DNA of 64,000 nucleotides from Pelagibacteraceae bacterium AG-313-A04 (GTDB lineage: Bacteria > Pseudomonadota > Alphaproteobacteria > Pelagibacterales > Pelagibacteraceae). Shown one piece after another: positions 1 through 9,234 of the stretch (positions within the stretch are counted from its first letter, which is position 1; each line of letters starts with the position of its first letter). The translations under genes were made by a program, and so were the position numbers. The notes under the pieces were generated by a model. That model was not told the origin of the DNA. It was given only the letters and a program-made list of their open reading frames with translations, and ran no database searches. The stretch spans positions 1 through 64,000 of the forward strand of contig QBVU01000002.1 in NCBI GenBank assembly GCA_003284275.1, read 5' to 3'.

Positions 1-1233
1 TCCCAAAATAGAACCAATAAAAATACCTTTAGAGCTTTCGAAGCCTAGATTTTCAGAGATAAAATCGCTTACATTTGAAAAAAAAGTTATGAAAGCGACT
101 GCAAGAATTACACCTGGTATTGCGTATCCAGAAACTGAAAAGTTTGTTAGATAAGTTAAAATTTTACTTTTTGAGATACGGCTTCCATAATTGATAAAAA
201 GAGAAATGATAACTATAGATATGCTTGCTAACAATACTAAAAGTAAAGTATTCATATTCATTTTTATTATATTTATATCCTGAAAATATTTAGGAAATTT
301 TATTGTCCAATAAATCATTTGAGATACCGGAAATACAAAGCTTACGAATAATATTAATGCACAGACGATAAATGGTAAAAAGGCTTTTTTCCCATTTAAT
401 TTGATTTTAGTAATAGGCTTAAACCCTCTTCCGGGTTGATGGTATCTTGCTTCCTTTCTTGAATAAATTTCTACAGATAATAAAAAAAGAATAAATATTA
501 ACAATATGAATGATATTTGATTTGCTGTATTTAAATCATCAAAAGAAAGCCAAGAATTATAAATTCCTGTAGTTAAAGTGTTTACACTAAAAAAAGATAC
601 TGTACCGAAATCTGATAAACACTCCATCGATACGAGTGCAAGTCCTGCAAATATTGCTGGTCTAGCTGATGGTAGAATAATTTTAAAGAACGACTCTTTT
701 GATGAGAGTCCTAAATTTTTTCCAACTTCAATATAATTATTAGATTGATAATGAAATGAAGCCCGAGTTAAAACATATACATAGGGGAATAGTGAGAAAG
801 AAATTGCTAAAATTGCTCCAAGAGTTCCATCAATTTTAGGTATAATTATGTTATAATTACTCTCACCAAAAAAGTGAGTTAATATTGAAAATGCTGTTCC
901 GTAATTTTCAAAAAAAGCAATTATTGAAAACGCATAAATATATCCTGGTACTGCAAAAGCTAAAATTAATGACCAGCTAAAAAAATTAGAAAAAGGAAAT
1001 TCATAAAATGAAACAAAGTATGCAGATAATACACCTAAAAAAAAAGTAATTAATAAGACGAAAAATAATATGACTAATGAGTTGTAAACATATTCAAAAA
1101 GGAAAGTATCTTTTAGTAAAATATAATAATCACTAGTTTCACTAAAAAAACTCAAAAAAACTGTAATTATGGGAAAGGCTACTATAGTCGCTATTAATAA
1201 TGAACTAAAGAACCATATATTATATTTAGTCAT
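1..1233 (-). CDS. futB: Fe(III) ABC transporter permease (FutB/FbpB-like), partial, runs off left edge
   Basis: Minus-strand frame open from ATG at 1233 to the window edge; multi-TM, with permease-type text (PYVYVLTRASFHYQSNNYIEVGKNLGLSSKESFFKIILPSARPAIFAGLAL); adjacent to an iron-binding-protein gene. Confidence 0.85.
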   Translation of the reverse strand, partial: MTKYNIWFFSSLLIATIVAFPIITVFLSFFSETSDYYILLKDTFLFEYVYNSLVILFFVLLITFFLGVLSAYFVSFYEFPFSNFFSWSLILAFAVPGYIYAFSIIAFFENYGTAFSILTHFFGESNYNIIIPKIDGTLGAILAISFSLFPYVYVLTRASFHYQSNNYIEVGKNLGLSSKESFFKIILPSARPAIFAGLALVSMECLSDFGTVSFFSVNTLTTGIYNSWLSFDDLNTANQISFILLIFILFLLSVEIYSRKEARYHQPGRGFKPITKIKLNGKKAFLPFIVCALILFVSFVFPVSQMIYWTIKFPKYFQDINIIKMNMNTLLLVLLASISIVIISLFINYGSRISKSKILTYLTNFSVSGYAIPGVILAVAFITFFSNVSDFISENLGFESSKGIFIGSILG

Positions 1234-1243
1234 TTAAATTTTT

Positions 1244-1305
1244 AATTCCCTGGTTAAAGCGGCTTGAGTGTAGAATTCAGCTAGCATTTATAAACCAGGG
1301 AAATT
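1244..1305 (-). promoter_or_regulatory. Intercistronic inverted repeat (long hairpin) between the small CxxC ORF and futB
   Basis: AATTCCCTGGTT (1244-1255) and AACCAGGGAAATT (1293-1305) are complementary with one bulge. Confidence 0.55.
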
Positions 1306-1317
1306 GACGTCAAACTC

Positions 1318-1488
1318 TCAATTATTTTTAAACATTGAAGACACAATCATTTTCACTTCTTCAATTTTAATTTCCGAGATTTTTCTATTTGAAATTTTTT
1401 GTTCCATTTTTTTTGCCTCTGACATACAAGGCGAACAACCAGTTTTTAATTTATTTAAATTAATTTCTTTTTTTGTTGTTCGCCTCAT
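1318..1488 (-). CDS. Small 56-aa CxxC protein in the iron transport operon
   Basis: Read by hand: MRRTTKKEINLNKLKTGCSPCMSEAKKMEQKISNRKISEIKIEEVKMIVSSMFKNN; co-oriented with futA and futB; antisense to the listed 1304..1495 ORF. Confidence 0.6.
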   Translation of the reverse strand: MRRTTKKEINLNKLKTGCSPCMSEAKKMEQKISNRKISEIKIEEVKMIVSSMFKNN

Positions 1489-1498
1489 AAATTAACAA

Positions 1499-2518
1499 CT
1501 ACTTCCAACCTGCTGCTGTCATTACTTCTAAAGCATCTGCTTGTCTTTTTCCGTAATTAACAACTTTTGTTTTTAGATCTTGTTTAAAATCTAATCCCAT
1601 ATTTACAACAAGTGGATGTGGAGACACACCTTTAATCATTGGATACTCAAAAGTATTATTTACAATATGATTTTGGGCTTCCTCACTTAATAAGAACTCA
1701 ACTAATTTTATCGCATTAGCTTTATTTGGAGCTCCCTTTACTAGTCCGGCACCACTAATGTTCATATGAGTTCCTCTTCCATCTTGATTAGGAAAGAATG
1801 GTTTTACTTTTTTTGCAGCTGCTTGTTGCTCTGGACCTTTTTTTCCAGATAACATTAAAGCCAAATAATAAGTATTTGCTACTGCAATGTCAGCTTCTCC
1901 TGCAGCTACAGCTAGTATTTGTGCTCTATCGTTACCTTTAGGAGATCTGGCCATATTAGCTACCATACCTTTAGACCAATCTGCAACTTTTCCTTTTCCA
2001 TTATTTTTAATTAATGAAGCCACAAGTGATTGGTTATAGATATTATTCGATGCTCTAATTACTAATCTACCTTTCCATTTTGGATCAGCTAAACTTTCAT
2101 AAGTTAACCCTGATAGTTCTGAACCACTAACTCTCTCTGGAGCAAAATATACAATTCTCGCTCTCTTTGCTATTCCAGTCCATTTTGATGTTCTAAAGTT
2201 ACTTGGCACTGCTGATTTAATAGCTCCACTTGTTAGTCCACCTTGAAGATTAGCTTCAAAGGCTCCTAGTCTTCCAGCGTCTGCAGTTATATAAAGATCT
2301 GCTTTGCTATCAGCTCCTTCTTCAATTATTCTTTTTTCTAAAGCACCAGATTTTCCTGATACAACATTTACTTTAATCCCCGTTTTTGCGGTAAACTTCT
2401 CATAAAGTTGAACATCAGAGTCGTAATGCCTTGCGCTAAATATATTTACTTCATTCGCTAACAGACTGCTTGTGAATGCAACTAAAAATAGATAGCTGAT
2501 AATTATTGTTTTTTTCAT
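1499..2518 (-). CDS. futA: Fe(III) ABC transporter substrate-binding protein (FutA/IdiA/FbpA family)
   Basis: Signal peptide; NIFSARHYDSDVQLYEKFTAKTGIKVNVVSG; paired with permease; Fur box upstream. Confidence 0.92.
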   Translation of the reverse strand: MKKTIIISYLFLVAFTSSLLANEVNIFSARHYDSDVQLYEKFTAKTGIKVNVVSGKSGALEKRIIEEGADSKADLYITADAGRLGAFEANLQGGLTSGAIKSAVPSNFRTSKWTGIAKRARIVYFAPERVSGSELSGLTYESLADPKWKGRLVIRASNNIYNQSLVASLIKNNGKGKVADWSKGMVANMARSPKGNDRAQILAVAAGEADIAVANTYYLALMLSGKKGPEQQAAAKKVKPFFPNQDGRGTHMNISGAGLVKGAPNKANAIKLVEFLLSEEAQNHIVNNTFEYPMIKGVSPHPLVVNMGLDFKQDLKTKVVNYGKRQADALEVMTAAGWK

Positions 2519-2535
2519 TTTTACCCTCTTTGTTT

Positions 2536-2577
2536 GATAATGATAATCACTTACAAGATAATGATAATGATTATCAT
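2536..2577 (-). promoter_or_regulatory. Fur box (tandem/extended) upstream of futA
   Basis: GATAATGATAATGATTATC (2557-2575) matches the 19-bp Fur consensus GATAATGATAATCATTATC at 18/19; ATGATAAT-G-ATTATCAT (2561-2577) is a perfect palindrome; second half-site set GATAATGATAATCAC at 2536-2550. Confidence 0.88.
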
Positions 2578-2665
2578 TTGCATAATTGACGCACTTAATT
2601 TCATAAATCTAAAATGTCATACATCTAAGAGTTGATTAAAAAGCTAATTACAAGTTAAATGCGTC

Positions 2666-2881
2666 ATGCTTCAAATAAACCCAAAAAAATTCAAGGCCAT
2701 TAAAAATAAGACTATACCAAATCCCTTAAGACCCAAATTTAGGAACAAAGACCAAGCTAACATTTATTTTCTCTCTCAAAGAAAAGTTCAAGGTGAAAGA
2801 AAAGACCAATTCAAACAAAAGTTAAGAGTGATTGCATTATTGACGTTGCTTCTTGTTGGTGGATATTTGTTATCTAATTAA
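2666..2881 (+). CDS. Small membrane-anchored hypothetical protein
   Basis: 71-aa ORF, basic N-terminus and C-terminal TM segment (VIALLTLLLVGGYLL). Confidence 0.55.
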   Translation: MLQINPKKFKAIKNKTIPNPLRPKFRNKDQANIYFLSQRKVQGERKDQFKQKLRVIALLTLLLVGGYLLSN

Positions 2882-3647
2882 TCTTTGTTGTTACAGAACC
2901 CAATTTATCAATTAAACCTTTATAAATTCCTTTTCCTAAAATTGGAACAACACCAACTGAAGATCCAGTAAAAACGTAGAAATCTTTATCTAAAATAATC
3001 TTATCTTTTTGAAGTTTGCTTAAAACAAATCTTAAGGAGTTAAATGGATCAATATAAACTGTGTTTGTGTTTCCATTAACAGATTGATTAATTTTTCTAT
3101 TTGATATTTTTGTTTTTAAGTTCTTAACATTTTGATTTTTATATTTTTTTTTGGGGCCTAAGATAAATTTAACATTTGCGCCAAAGTCAGAACAAAGATC
3201 ACCTAAACTTTTAATTCCTTTTTTCTTTTGCCTATAACCAACTACCTCAATACACGGTGCTATATGTGTAATAAATTTTCTAATATTATTTTTTTTTACT
3301 TTCTGATTTAAATTAAAAAAAGTTTTTTTTATTAAATAACAAACTTCTAATTCAATTCCCATAGTAAATTTATTAATTTTGACACCTTTTTTATTTTTTA
3401 AAACGTTGTGATTATAAACAGTTGCATAAAAAGGTTCTTTTTCTTTTAATTTTTTTAATACTGGAATTCCAGTTCCAGCTGCCTTAAAGCCAATAACAGG
3501 TTTATTAATTTTACTTTCACAAAGCTTTCTGAAATTTTGTGCATTTGATATTTTTTTTGTATATTTTGAAGGTAAAGGAGAAATTATTTTATTTTTAAGA
3601 AATGCATTTACAATTTTAGTTGCATATTTATTGTCATTTTTATTCAT
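2874..3647 (-). CDS. 2-keto-4-pentenoate hydratase-like / fumarylacetoacetase-fold protein
   Basis: IGFKAAGTG...; TMGIELEVCYLI; HIAPCIEVVGYR; VFTGSSVGVVPI, a hydratase-family layout. Confidence 0.65.
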   Translation of the reverse strand: MNKNDNKYATKIVNAFLKNKIISPLPSKYTKKISNAQNFRKLCESKINKPVIGFKAAGTGIPVLKKLKEKEPFYATVYNHNVLKNKKGVKINKFTMGIELEVCYLIKKTFFNLNQKVKKNNIRKFITHIAPCIEVVGYRQKKKGIKSLGDLCSDFGANVKFILGPKKKYKNQNVKNLKTKISNRKINQSVNGNTNTVYIDPFNSLRFVLSKLQKDKIILDKDFYVFTGSSVGVVPILGKGIYKGLIDKLGSVTTKIN

Positions 3648-4735
3648 TAAATTTCGTCTCCTAAATAAATACCTAATGATAAAGCTGTTTCAACGAGAGA
3701 GTCTTTTCTTTCAACGTTTTTGTAAGTATTTATTCCCTCATCGATAGGAACATCGACTACTCGTCTGTCTTTCCAGGCTACCATACGGTCAAATTTTTTC
3801 TGATCTAATAAATCTACAGCATAAACACCAAAAGCACTAGCTAAAATTCTATCACTCGCTGTCGGTGGCGCTCCTCTTTGAACATGACCTAAGGCTGTTA
3901 CTCTACATTCTGTTTCAGTTTTTTTCATAAGTTCTGATGCAATGTAGTCTCCTATTCCACCTAATCTTTTTTCACCATCCATATATTTATGCATTACCGT
4001 TGATCCATCTTCTTTTTTTACAGCCTCTGCAACTACAATAAGAGAATGTTGTATGTCATGTTTTTTCATTTCATTTAATTTTTTTATAATTCCATCAATT
4101 GAATATTTAATTTCTGGAATTAAAATAATATCAGCACCTCCAGCTATACCTGCATTTAATGCTATATGGCCCGCATCTCGTCCCATTACCTCTAAAATCA
4201 TAGCTCTTCTATGGCTGGCCGCTGTTGATTGAAGGTTATCTAAAGCTTGGGTTGCTACATCCACTGCTGTGTGAAATCCAATTGAACTTTCTGTGGCTCC
4301 TACATCGTTATCAATTGTCTTTGGTATGGCTACAATTTTCATATTACCTTCTTTTGCAAGTTTTTTTAGGATTTGCATGCTTCCGTCTCCACCAATAATG
4401 ATAAGACCATCAAGTTTCATTTGCTGATATCCTTCGATTATTTCTTTTGATGTATCGATATATTTTCCATCTTTAGTCGGAAATTTAAATGGGTTTCCTT
4501 TATTGGTAGAGCCCAAAAAAGTACCACCTTGTCTTAATAAATAACCTTCGAAGGTTTTATGTGTTAATTGAACTGCTGCTACTGGTCTTTGGATTAAACC
4601 AGCTGTTCCATCCTTAATTCCAAAAACATCCATATTATATTTATTTTTTGCCCTATAAAAAATAGATCTAATCGCTGCGTTCAAGCCACCACAGTCTCCG
4701 CCGCTAGTCAGTATTCCAATTTTTTTATTACTCAT
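3647..4735 (-). CDS. pfkA: 6-phosphofructokinase
   Basis: GILTSGGDCGGLNAAIR, IIIGGDGSMQIL, IPKTIDNDV, EVMGRDAGHIAL. Confidence 0.92.
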   Translation of the reverse strand: MSNKKIGILTSGGDCGGLNAAIRSIFYRAKNKYNMDVFGIKDGTAGLIQRPVAAVQLTHKTFEGYLLRQGGTFLGSTNKGNPFKFPTKDGKYIDTSKEIIEGYQQMKLDGLIIIGGDGSMQILKKLAKEGNMKIVAIPKTIDNDVGATESSIGFHTAVDVATQALDNLQSTAASHRRAMILEVMGRDAGHIALNAGIAGGADIILIPEIKYSIDGIIKKLNEMKKHDIQHSLIVVAEAVKKEDGSTVMHKYMDGEKRLGGIGDYIASELMKKTETECRVTALGHVQRGAPPTASDRILASAFGVYAVDLLDQKKFDRMVAWKDRRVVDVPIDEGINTYKNVERKDSLVETALSLGIYLGDEI

Positions 4736-4797
4736 ATTTTATTAGTGTTAAATATTTTTATTTGGGGCAAGTAATGTTATAACACAATAATTTCATA

Positions 4798-6210
4798 ATG
4801 GAAAAAAAAGCAAAAATTATAGCAACATTAGGACCAGCAATTTATAATGAAACTAAGCTAAAACAGCTTGTCAAATTAGGAGTTGATGCTTTTAGAATTA
4901 ATTTTAGCCATGAAACAAAAAATGTTTCTTCTATTGTTAAAAAAATAAGAAAAATTGAGAGAAGCACTGATAAAAAAATTGCTCTTATAGCTGATTTACA
5001 AGGCGTAAAACTTAGAATTGGTAAAATCAAAGATAATGTTAAAAAAATTAAGTTTAATCAAAAATTTACTTTTGATGCTAAGAAAGATTTAGGTGATAAA
5101 AATAGAATAAGCTTCCCTTATCCCAAAATTCTTAAGAAATTAAAAAAAGGTAATAAAATTTTAATCGATGATGGTAAATATACTTTTGTCGTAATTGGTA
5201 AAACAGGAACTTCAGTCAAAACATTATGTAAAAGTCAAAATTGTTTAATAAGGAATAATAAAAGCATTCACATTCCAAATTTTGACATCACATTCAACAA
5301 ATTAACATTAAAAGATAAAAAAGATATTAAAACTGCTGTTAAGCTTGGATGTAATTGGGTTGCTCTATCTTACTTACAAAATGAAAAATTAATACTTGAA
5401 GCTAGAAAGTTAATCAAGAAAGACATGGGAATTATTTCTAAAATTGAAAACAAACATGCTCTTCGCAATATAAATAAGATTATACAAGCAACAGACTCGA
5501 TTATGATAGCTAGAGGAGATCTTGCTATAGATATTGGTCATAGCGAAGTTCCAAAAGTTCAATTAAGTTTAATTAAGAAATGCTCTCAATTTTCTAAATC
5601 TGTAATTGTAGCAACACAAATGCTCGAAAGTATGATTGAAAATAATACTGCAACTCGAGCTGAGATTAATGATATAGCAACAGCTATCTTCCAAGGTGCA
5701 GATACAGTTATGCTATCAGCTGAAGCTGCTATTGGTAAATTTCCAACTCAAGCTGTCTCAACAATGGCTGAAACTATTCTTTCAACAGAAAAATATAAAA
5801 GAGAACATATTGAAGATTTTAAAAATTCTATTTTTTCAGATAATGATCCAGTTAAATCAATATTAAGATCAGTAAAAAATATTGCTTACAATAAAAATGT
5901 AAAAGCAATAATTGTTTTTTCTAATTCAGGGAAATCTGCAAAACTAGTTTCTGCTATGAGACCTGCTGCAAAAATTGTAACAATCTCACCAAATATAAAT
6001 ATTTGTAGACAAGTTTCTTTATTATGGGGTGTACAATCTAAAAATAGTAGAGATGCAAATGGTTGGAAAGACATGATGTCTATTTCTAGAGAAATTATTA
6101 GAAAGTTAAAATTTATAAAGAAGAGTGATTTCGTCATAATTACTGCTGGCTTACCATTTGGTAAAGCTGGTATGACGAATATGATTAGACTTTATAAAGT
6201 TGGAACTTAA
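4798..6210 (+). CDS. pyk: Pyruvate kinase
   Basis: KIIATLGPA, FRINFSHE, MIARGDLAIDI, VATQMLESMI, ADTVMLSAEAAIGKFP. Confidence 0.93.
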   Translation: MEKKAKIIATLGPAIYNETKLKQLVKLGVDAFRINFSHETKNVSSIVKKIRKIERSTDKKIALIADLQGVKLRIGKIKDNVKKIKFNQKFTFDAKKDLGDKNRISFPYPKILKKLKKGNKILIDDGKYTFVVIGKTGTSVKTLCKSQNCLIRNNKSIHIPNFDITFNKLTLKDKKDIKTAVKLGCNWVALSYLQNEKLILEARKLIKKDMGIISKIENKHALRNINKIIQATDSIMIARGDLAIDIGHSEVPKVQLSLIKKCSQFSKSVIVATQMLESMIENNTATRAEINDIATAIFQGADTVMLSAEAAIGKFPTQAVSTMAETILSTEKYKREHIEDFKNSIFSDNDPVKSILRSVKNIAYNKNVKAIIVFSNSGKSAKLVSAMRPAAKIVTISPNINICRQVSLLWGVQSKNSRDANGWKDMMSISREIIRKLKFIKKSDFVIITAGLPFGKAGMTNMIRLYKVGT

Positions 6211-7215
6211 TTAAATTAGACCAGCAATTTGAATTGCCGTATCACACATTCTGTTTGAGAATCCCCACTCGTTATCATACCAAGAAAGCACTCTACTAAA
6301 TTTCCCTTTAATAACTTGAGTCTGAGTTAAATCAAAAATTGAACTGTGCGGATTATGATTAAAATCTTTTGATACTAATGGGGATGAATTTGTTGCTAAA
6401 ATACCTTTAAGAGGACCACTAGCAGCTTTACTCATTGCATCATTAATACTTTCAACTGTAACTTCTTTGTTAGGTACAAAAGTAAGATCTATTAAAGAAA
6501 CATTAGGCGTTGGAACTCTTATTGCAGTACCATCTAATTTTCCTTTTAAACTTGGTAAAACTAAGCTCATCGCTTTTGCTGCGCCAGTGGATGTTGGTAT
6601 CATTGCATCTCCTGAAGCTCTTGCTCTTCTAAGATCTTTGTGAAGAGTATCTAATAATTTTTGATCACCAGTATAGCTGTGAATAGTAGTCATATATCCA
6701 TATTGAATTCCAAAACTATTCTCTAAAACCAAAGCTACTGGGGCCAAACAGTTTGTAGTGCATGATCCGTTTGAAATTATATTATGTTCTTTTTTGAGTG
6801 CTTTGCTGTTTACTCCTTGAACAACTGTAAAATCTACCTCTTTAGCAGGAGCAGAAATAATTACTTTTTTAGCCCCGGCTTCGATATGCTTACCTGCTGA
6901 AGCTTTGTCTAAAAAGAAGCCTGTACACTCTAAAACAACATCAGCGCCAATTTTACCCCATGGAAGTTTAGCAGGATCTTTTTCTGCAAAAACTTTTATG
7001 TTTTGATCTCCTATTTGAAATCCTTCAGATGAAGTTTTAACTTCCTGAATTAAAGTTCCATGAGTACTATCGAATTTTATTAAATGTGCATTGGCTTCGA
7101 TTGAGCCAAGATCATTTATACCTACAACTTGAATTTTACCTTTATAATTTTCTAGAAAAGCTCTTAAAATTAATCTTCCTATTCTTCCAAATCCATTTAT
7201 TCCGACTTTGATCAT
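6211..7215 (-). CDS. gap: Glyceraldehyde-3-phosphate dehydrogenase
   Basis: KVGINGFGRIGR, SNGSCTTNCLAP, SWYDNEWGFSNRM. Confidence 0.97.
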   Translation of the reverse strand: MIKVGINGFGRIGRLILRAFLENYKGKIQVVGINDLGSIEANAHLIKFDSTHGTLIQEVKTSSEGFQIGDQNIKVFAEKDPAKLPWGKIGADVVLECTGFFLDKASAGKHIEAGAKKVIISAPAKEVDFTVVQGVNSKALKKEHNIISNGSCTTNCLAPVALVLENSFGIQYGYMTTIHSYTGDQKLLDTLHKDLRRARASGDAMIPTSTGAAKAMSLVLPSLKGKLDGTAIRVPTPNVSLIDLTFVPNKEVTVESINDAMSKAASGPLKGILATNSSPLVSKDFNHNPHSSIFDLTQTQVIKGKFSRVLSWYDNEWGFSNRMCDTAIQIAGLI

Positions 7216-7217
7216 TT

Positions 7218-7574
7218 TTATACGTATTTAAATACAATCACAAAATATGCAACACAAATAATCGTTGCTATCCACAACATACTACCTACAAGACCAAGCC
7301 ATGCTAAATGAATAAACGCACTTCCTAATAATGAAACAAAAAGTCTGTCTCCTCTTGTGGTATCTAACCCTAAGATACCTCGCCTTGGAGATCCGCCTGG
7401 AACTTTTTTCTCCCAGAAATACATCACTGTTATACAAAACGCTATAAAGATAAAAAAACTAGCTGTAGGCCAAGTCCATGCCATCCATGTTATAAAATCA
7501 AAATCAAAAAGACCTTTTTCTTTTGGTTGACCGACTGTTGACCAGCTAGACGCATAAAGATTTGTAAACATCAT
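7218..7574 (-). CDS. DUF2160-type small membrane protein of glycerol ABC transporter operon
   Basis: MAWTWPTASFFIFIAFCITVMYFWE...GGSPRRGILGLDTTRGDRLFVSLLGSAFIHLAWLG; position at the end of the transporter operon. Confidence 0.8.
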   Translation of the reverse strand: MMFTNLYASSWSTVGQPKEKGLFDFDFITWMAWTWPTASFFIFIAFCITVMYFWEKKVPGGSPRRGILGLDTTRGDRLFVSLLGSAFIHLAWLGLVGSMLWIATIICVAYFVIVFKYV

Positions 7575-8371
7575 ACTCTCCCCATCGCAAATCCTTTGGC
7601 AATATAGTTTCTCACAAAATATATTACCACTGCTCCAGGAATAATAGTCAAACTACCAGCTGCTGCTAATAAACCCAGTTCATATCCTGAAGTACTAGAA
7701 GTTCTTGTCATAATTGCTGCAATTGGTTTTGCTATTGTAGCTGTAAGTGTTTTAGCTAATAATAATTCTACCCAAGAAAACATAAAACAAAAAAACATGG
7801 TAATACCTATTCCGGCAGCAATTGTAGGAATAAATATTTTAAAGAAAAATCTTCCAAAAGAATAACCGTCAACATATGCTGTTTCATCTAATTCTTTAGG
7901 TACAGCGGACATAAATCCTTCAAGTATCCAAACTGCTAATGGAATATTAAATAAACAGTGAGATAAAGCAATGGCTATATGAGTATCAAATAAATTAACA
8001 GAAGAATAAAACTGAAAGAATGGCAAAGCAAAAACAGCTGGTGGCGCCATTCTGTTCGTAAGCAACCAAAAAAATAAATGTTTGTCCCCCAAAAATTTAT
8101 ATCTTGAAAAAGCATAAGCTGCTGGTAGAGCGGCAGATACAGAAATAATTGTGTTAAAAACTGTATAAGTTATAGAGTTAACATAACCCATATACCAAGT
8201 GCTATCTGTAAATATTGTTTTATAGTTAATTAATGTAAAGTCTTTTGGCCACAAAGAATAAACATTTATAATTTCGGTGGTTGTTTTGAACGACATGTTT
8301 AACAACCAATAAATAGGTAGCATTAAAAAAACTATGTAAATTGTTGGCACTAACCATTTTATTTTACTCAT
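7571..8371 (-). CDS. glpQ: Glycerol ABC transporter permease (GlpQ-like)
   Basis: Binding-protein-dependent permease: ELDETAYVDGYSFGRFFFKIFIPTIAAG. Confidence 0.78.
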   Translation of the reverse strand: MSKIKWLVPTIYIVFLMLPIYWLLNMSFKTTTEIINVYSLWPKDFTLINYKTIFTDSTWYMGYVNSITYTVFNTIISVSAALPAAYAFSRYKFLGDKHLFFWLLTNRMAPPAVFALPFFQFYSSVNLFDTHIAIALSHCLFNIPLAVWILEGFMSAVPKELDETAYVDGYSFGRFFFKIFIPTIAAGIGITMFFCFMFSWVELLLAKTLTATIAKPIAAIMTRTSSTSGYELGLLAAAGSLTIIPGAVVIYFVRNYIAKGFAMGRV

Positions 8372-9234
8372 GATCTAGCCTCGTCTCTCATCATTATGCT
8401 GTAAAAAACCCAGCATATTAGAAGTACAATTAAAAAATAAATTAGTGACATGGCAGCTGCTGGTCCAAGATCAAATTGACCTAAAGCCATTTTAACTAGA
8501 TCAAGTGATAAAAAATTCGTTGCATTTCCTGGTCCTCCTCCTGTTAAAACAAAAGGCTCTGTATAAATCATAAAACTATCCATAAATCTTAAAAGAATAG
8601 CCAAAGTTAAAACTTTTTTCATTTTTGGTAATTCTATATATCTAAAAATGTCCCATCTACTAGCTCCATCAATCTCTGCTGCTTGATAATAAGCTGGCTG
8701 TATAGAGTTTAAACCTGCATAAGATAATAAAACAACTAAAGAAGTCCAGTGCCACACGTCCATTAAAATAGTTGTAAACCATGCATCACCGCTCTGTTGG
8801 GTAAAATTATAATCAAAACCTAAAGTATTTAGAGAGTTTCCTAAAAAACCAATATCTGGAAGAGCAAATATATTCCACATTGCCCCAACTACATTCCAAG
8901 GAATCAAAAGAGGCATTGACATTAAAATTAGACAAACAGGAACTCCCCAACCTTTTTTAGGCATTGTAAGAGCTATACCTATTCCTAAAGGTAACTGAAT
9001 TAATAAAATTATAAACGTAAATATTACTTGTCGTCCTAAAGAAGCATGAAATCTTTCAGAGTGTAAAATTTCTTTAAACCATCTAGTTCCTTCCCAAGCG
9101 AAAACATTACTTCCAAAAGTTTCTTGAAAAGAGTAATTAACTACGGTCATCAAAGGGACGGCAGCGTTAAATGCTACAAGAACAAAAACTGGAATTACAA
9201 AGAACCAAGCTTTCTGATTAAATGTTTTATTCAT
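8368..9234 (-). CDS. glpP: Glycerol ABC transporter permease (GlpP-like)
   Basis: Permease with QAAEIDGASRWDIFRYIELPKMKKVL EAA loop. Confidence 0.78.
   Translation of the reverse strand: MNKTFNQKAWFFVIPVFVLVAFNAAVPLMTVVNYSFQETFGSNVFAWEGTRWFKEILHSERFHASLGRQVIFTFIILLIQLPLGIGIALTMPKKGWGVPVCLILMSMPLLIPWNVVGAMWNIFALPDIGFLGNSLNTLGFDYNFTQQSGDAWFTTILMDVWHWTSLVVLLSYAGLNSIQPAYYQAAEIDGASRWDIFRYIELPKMKKVLTLAILLRFMDSFMIYTEPFVLTGGGPGNATNFLSLDLVKMALGQFDLGPAAAMSLIYFLIVLLICWVFYSIMMRDEARS

Noticed and set aside
1304-1495. 63-aa plus-strand ORF
   Set aside because: Antisense to a better-supported CxxC ORF co-oriented with futA/futB; composition is a poly-hydrophobic shadow translation
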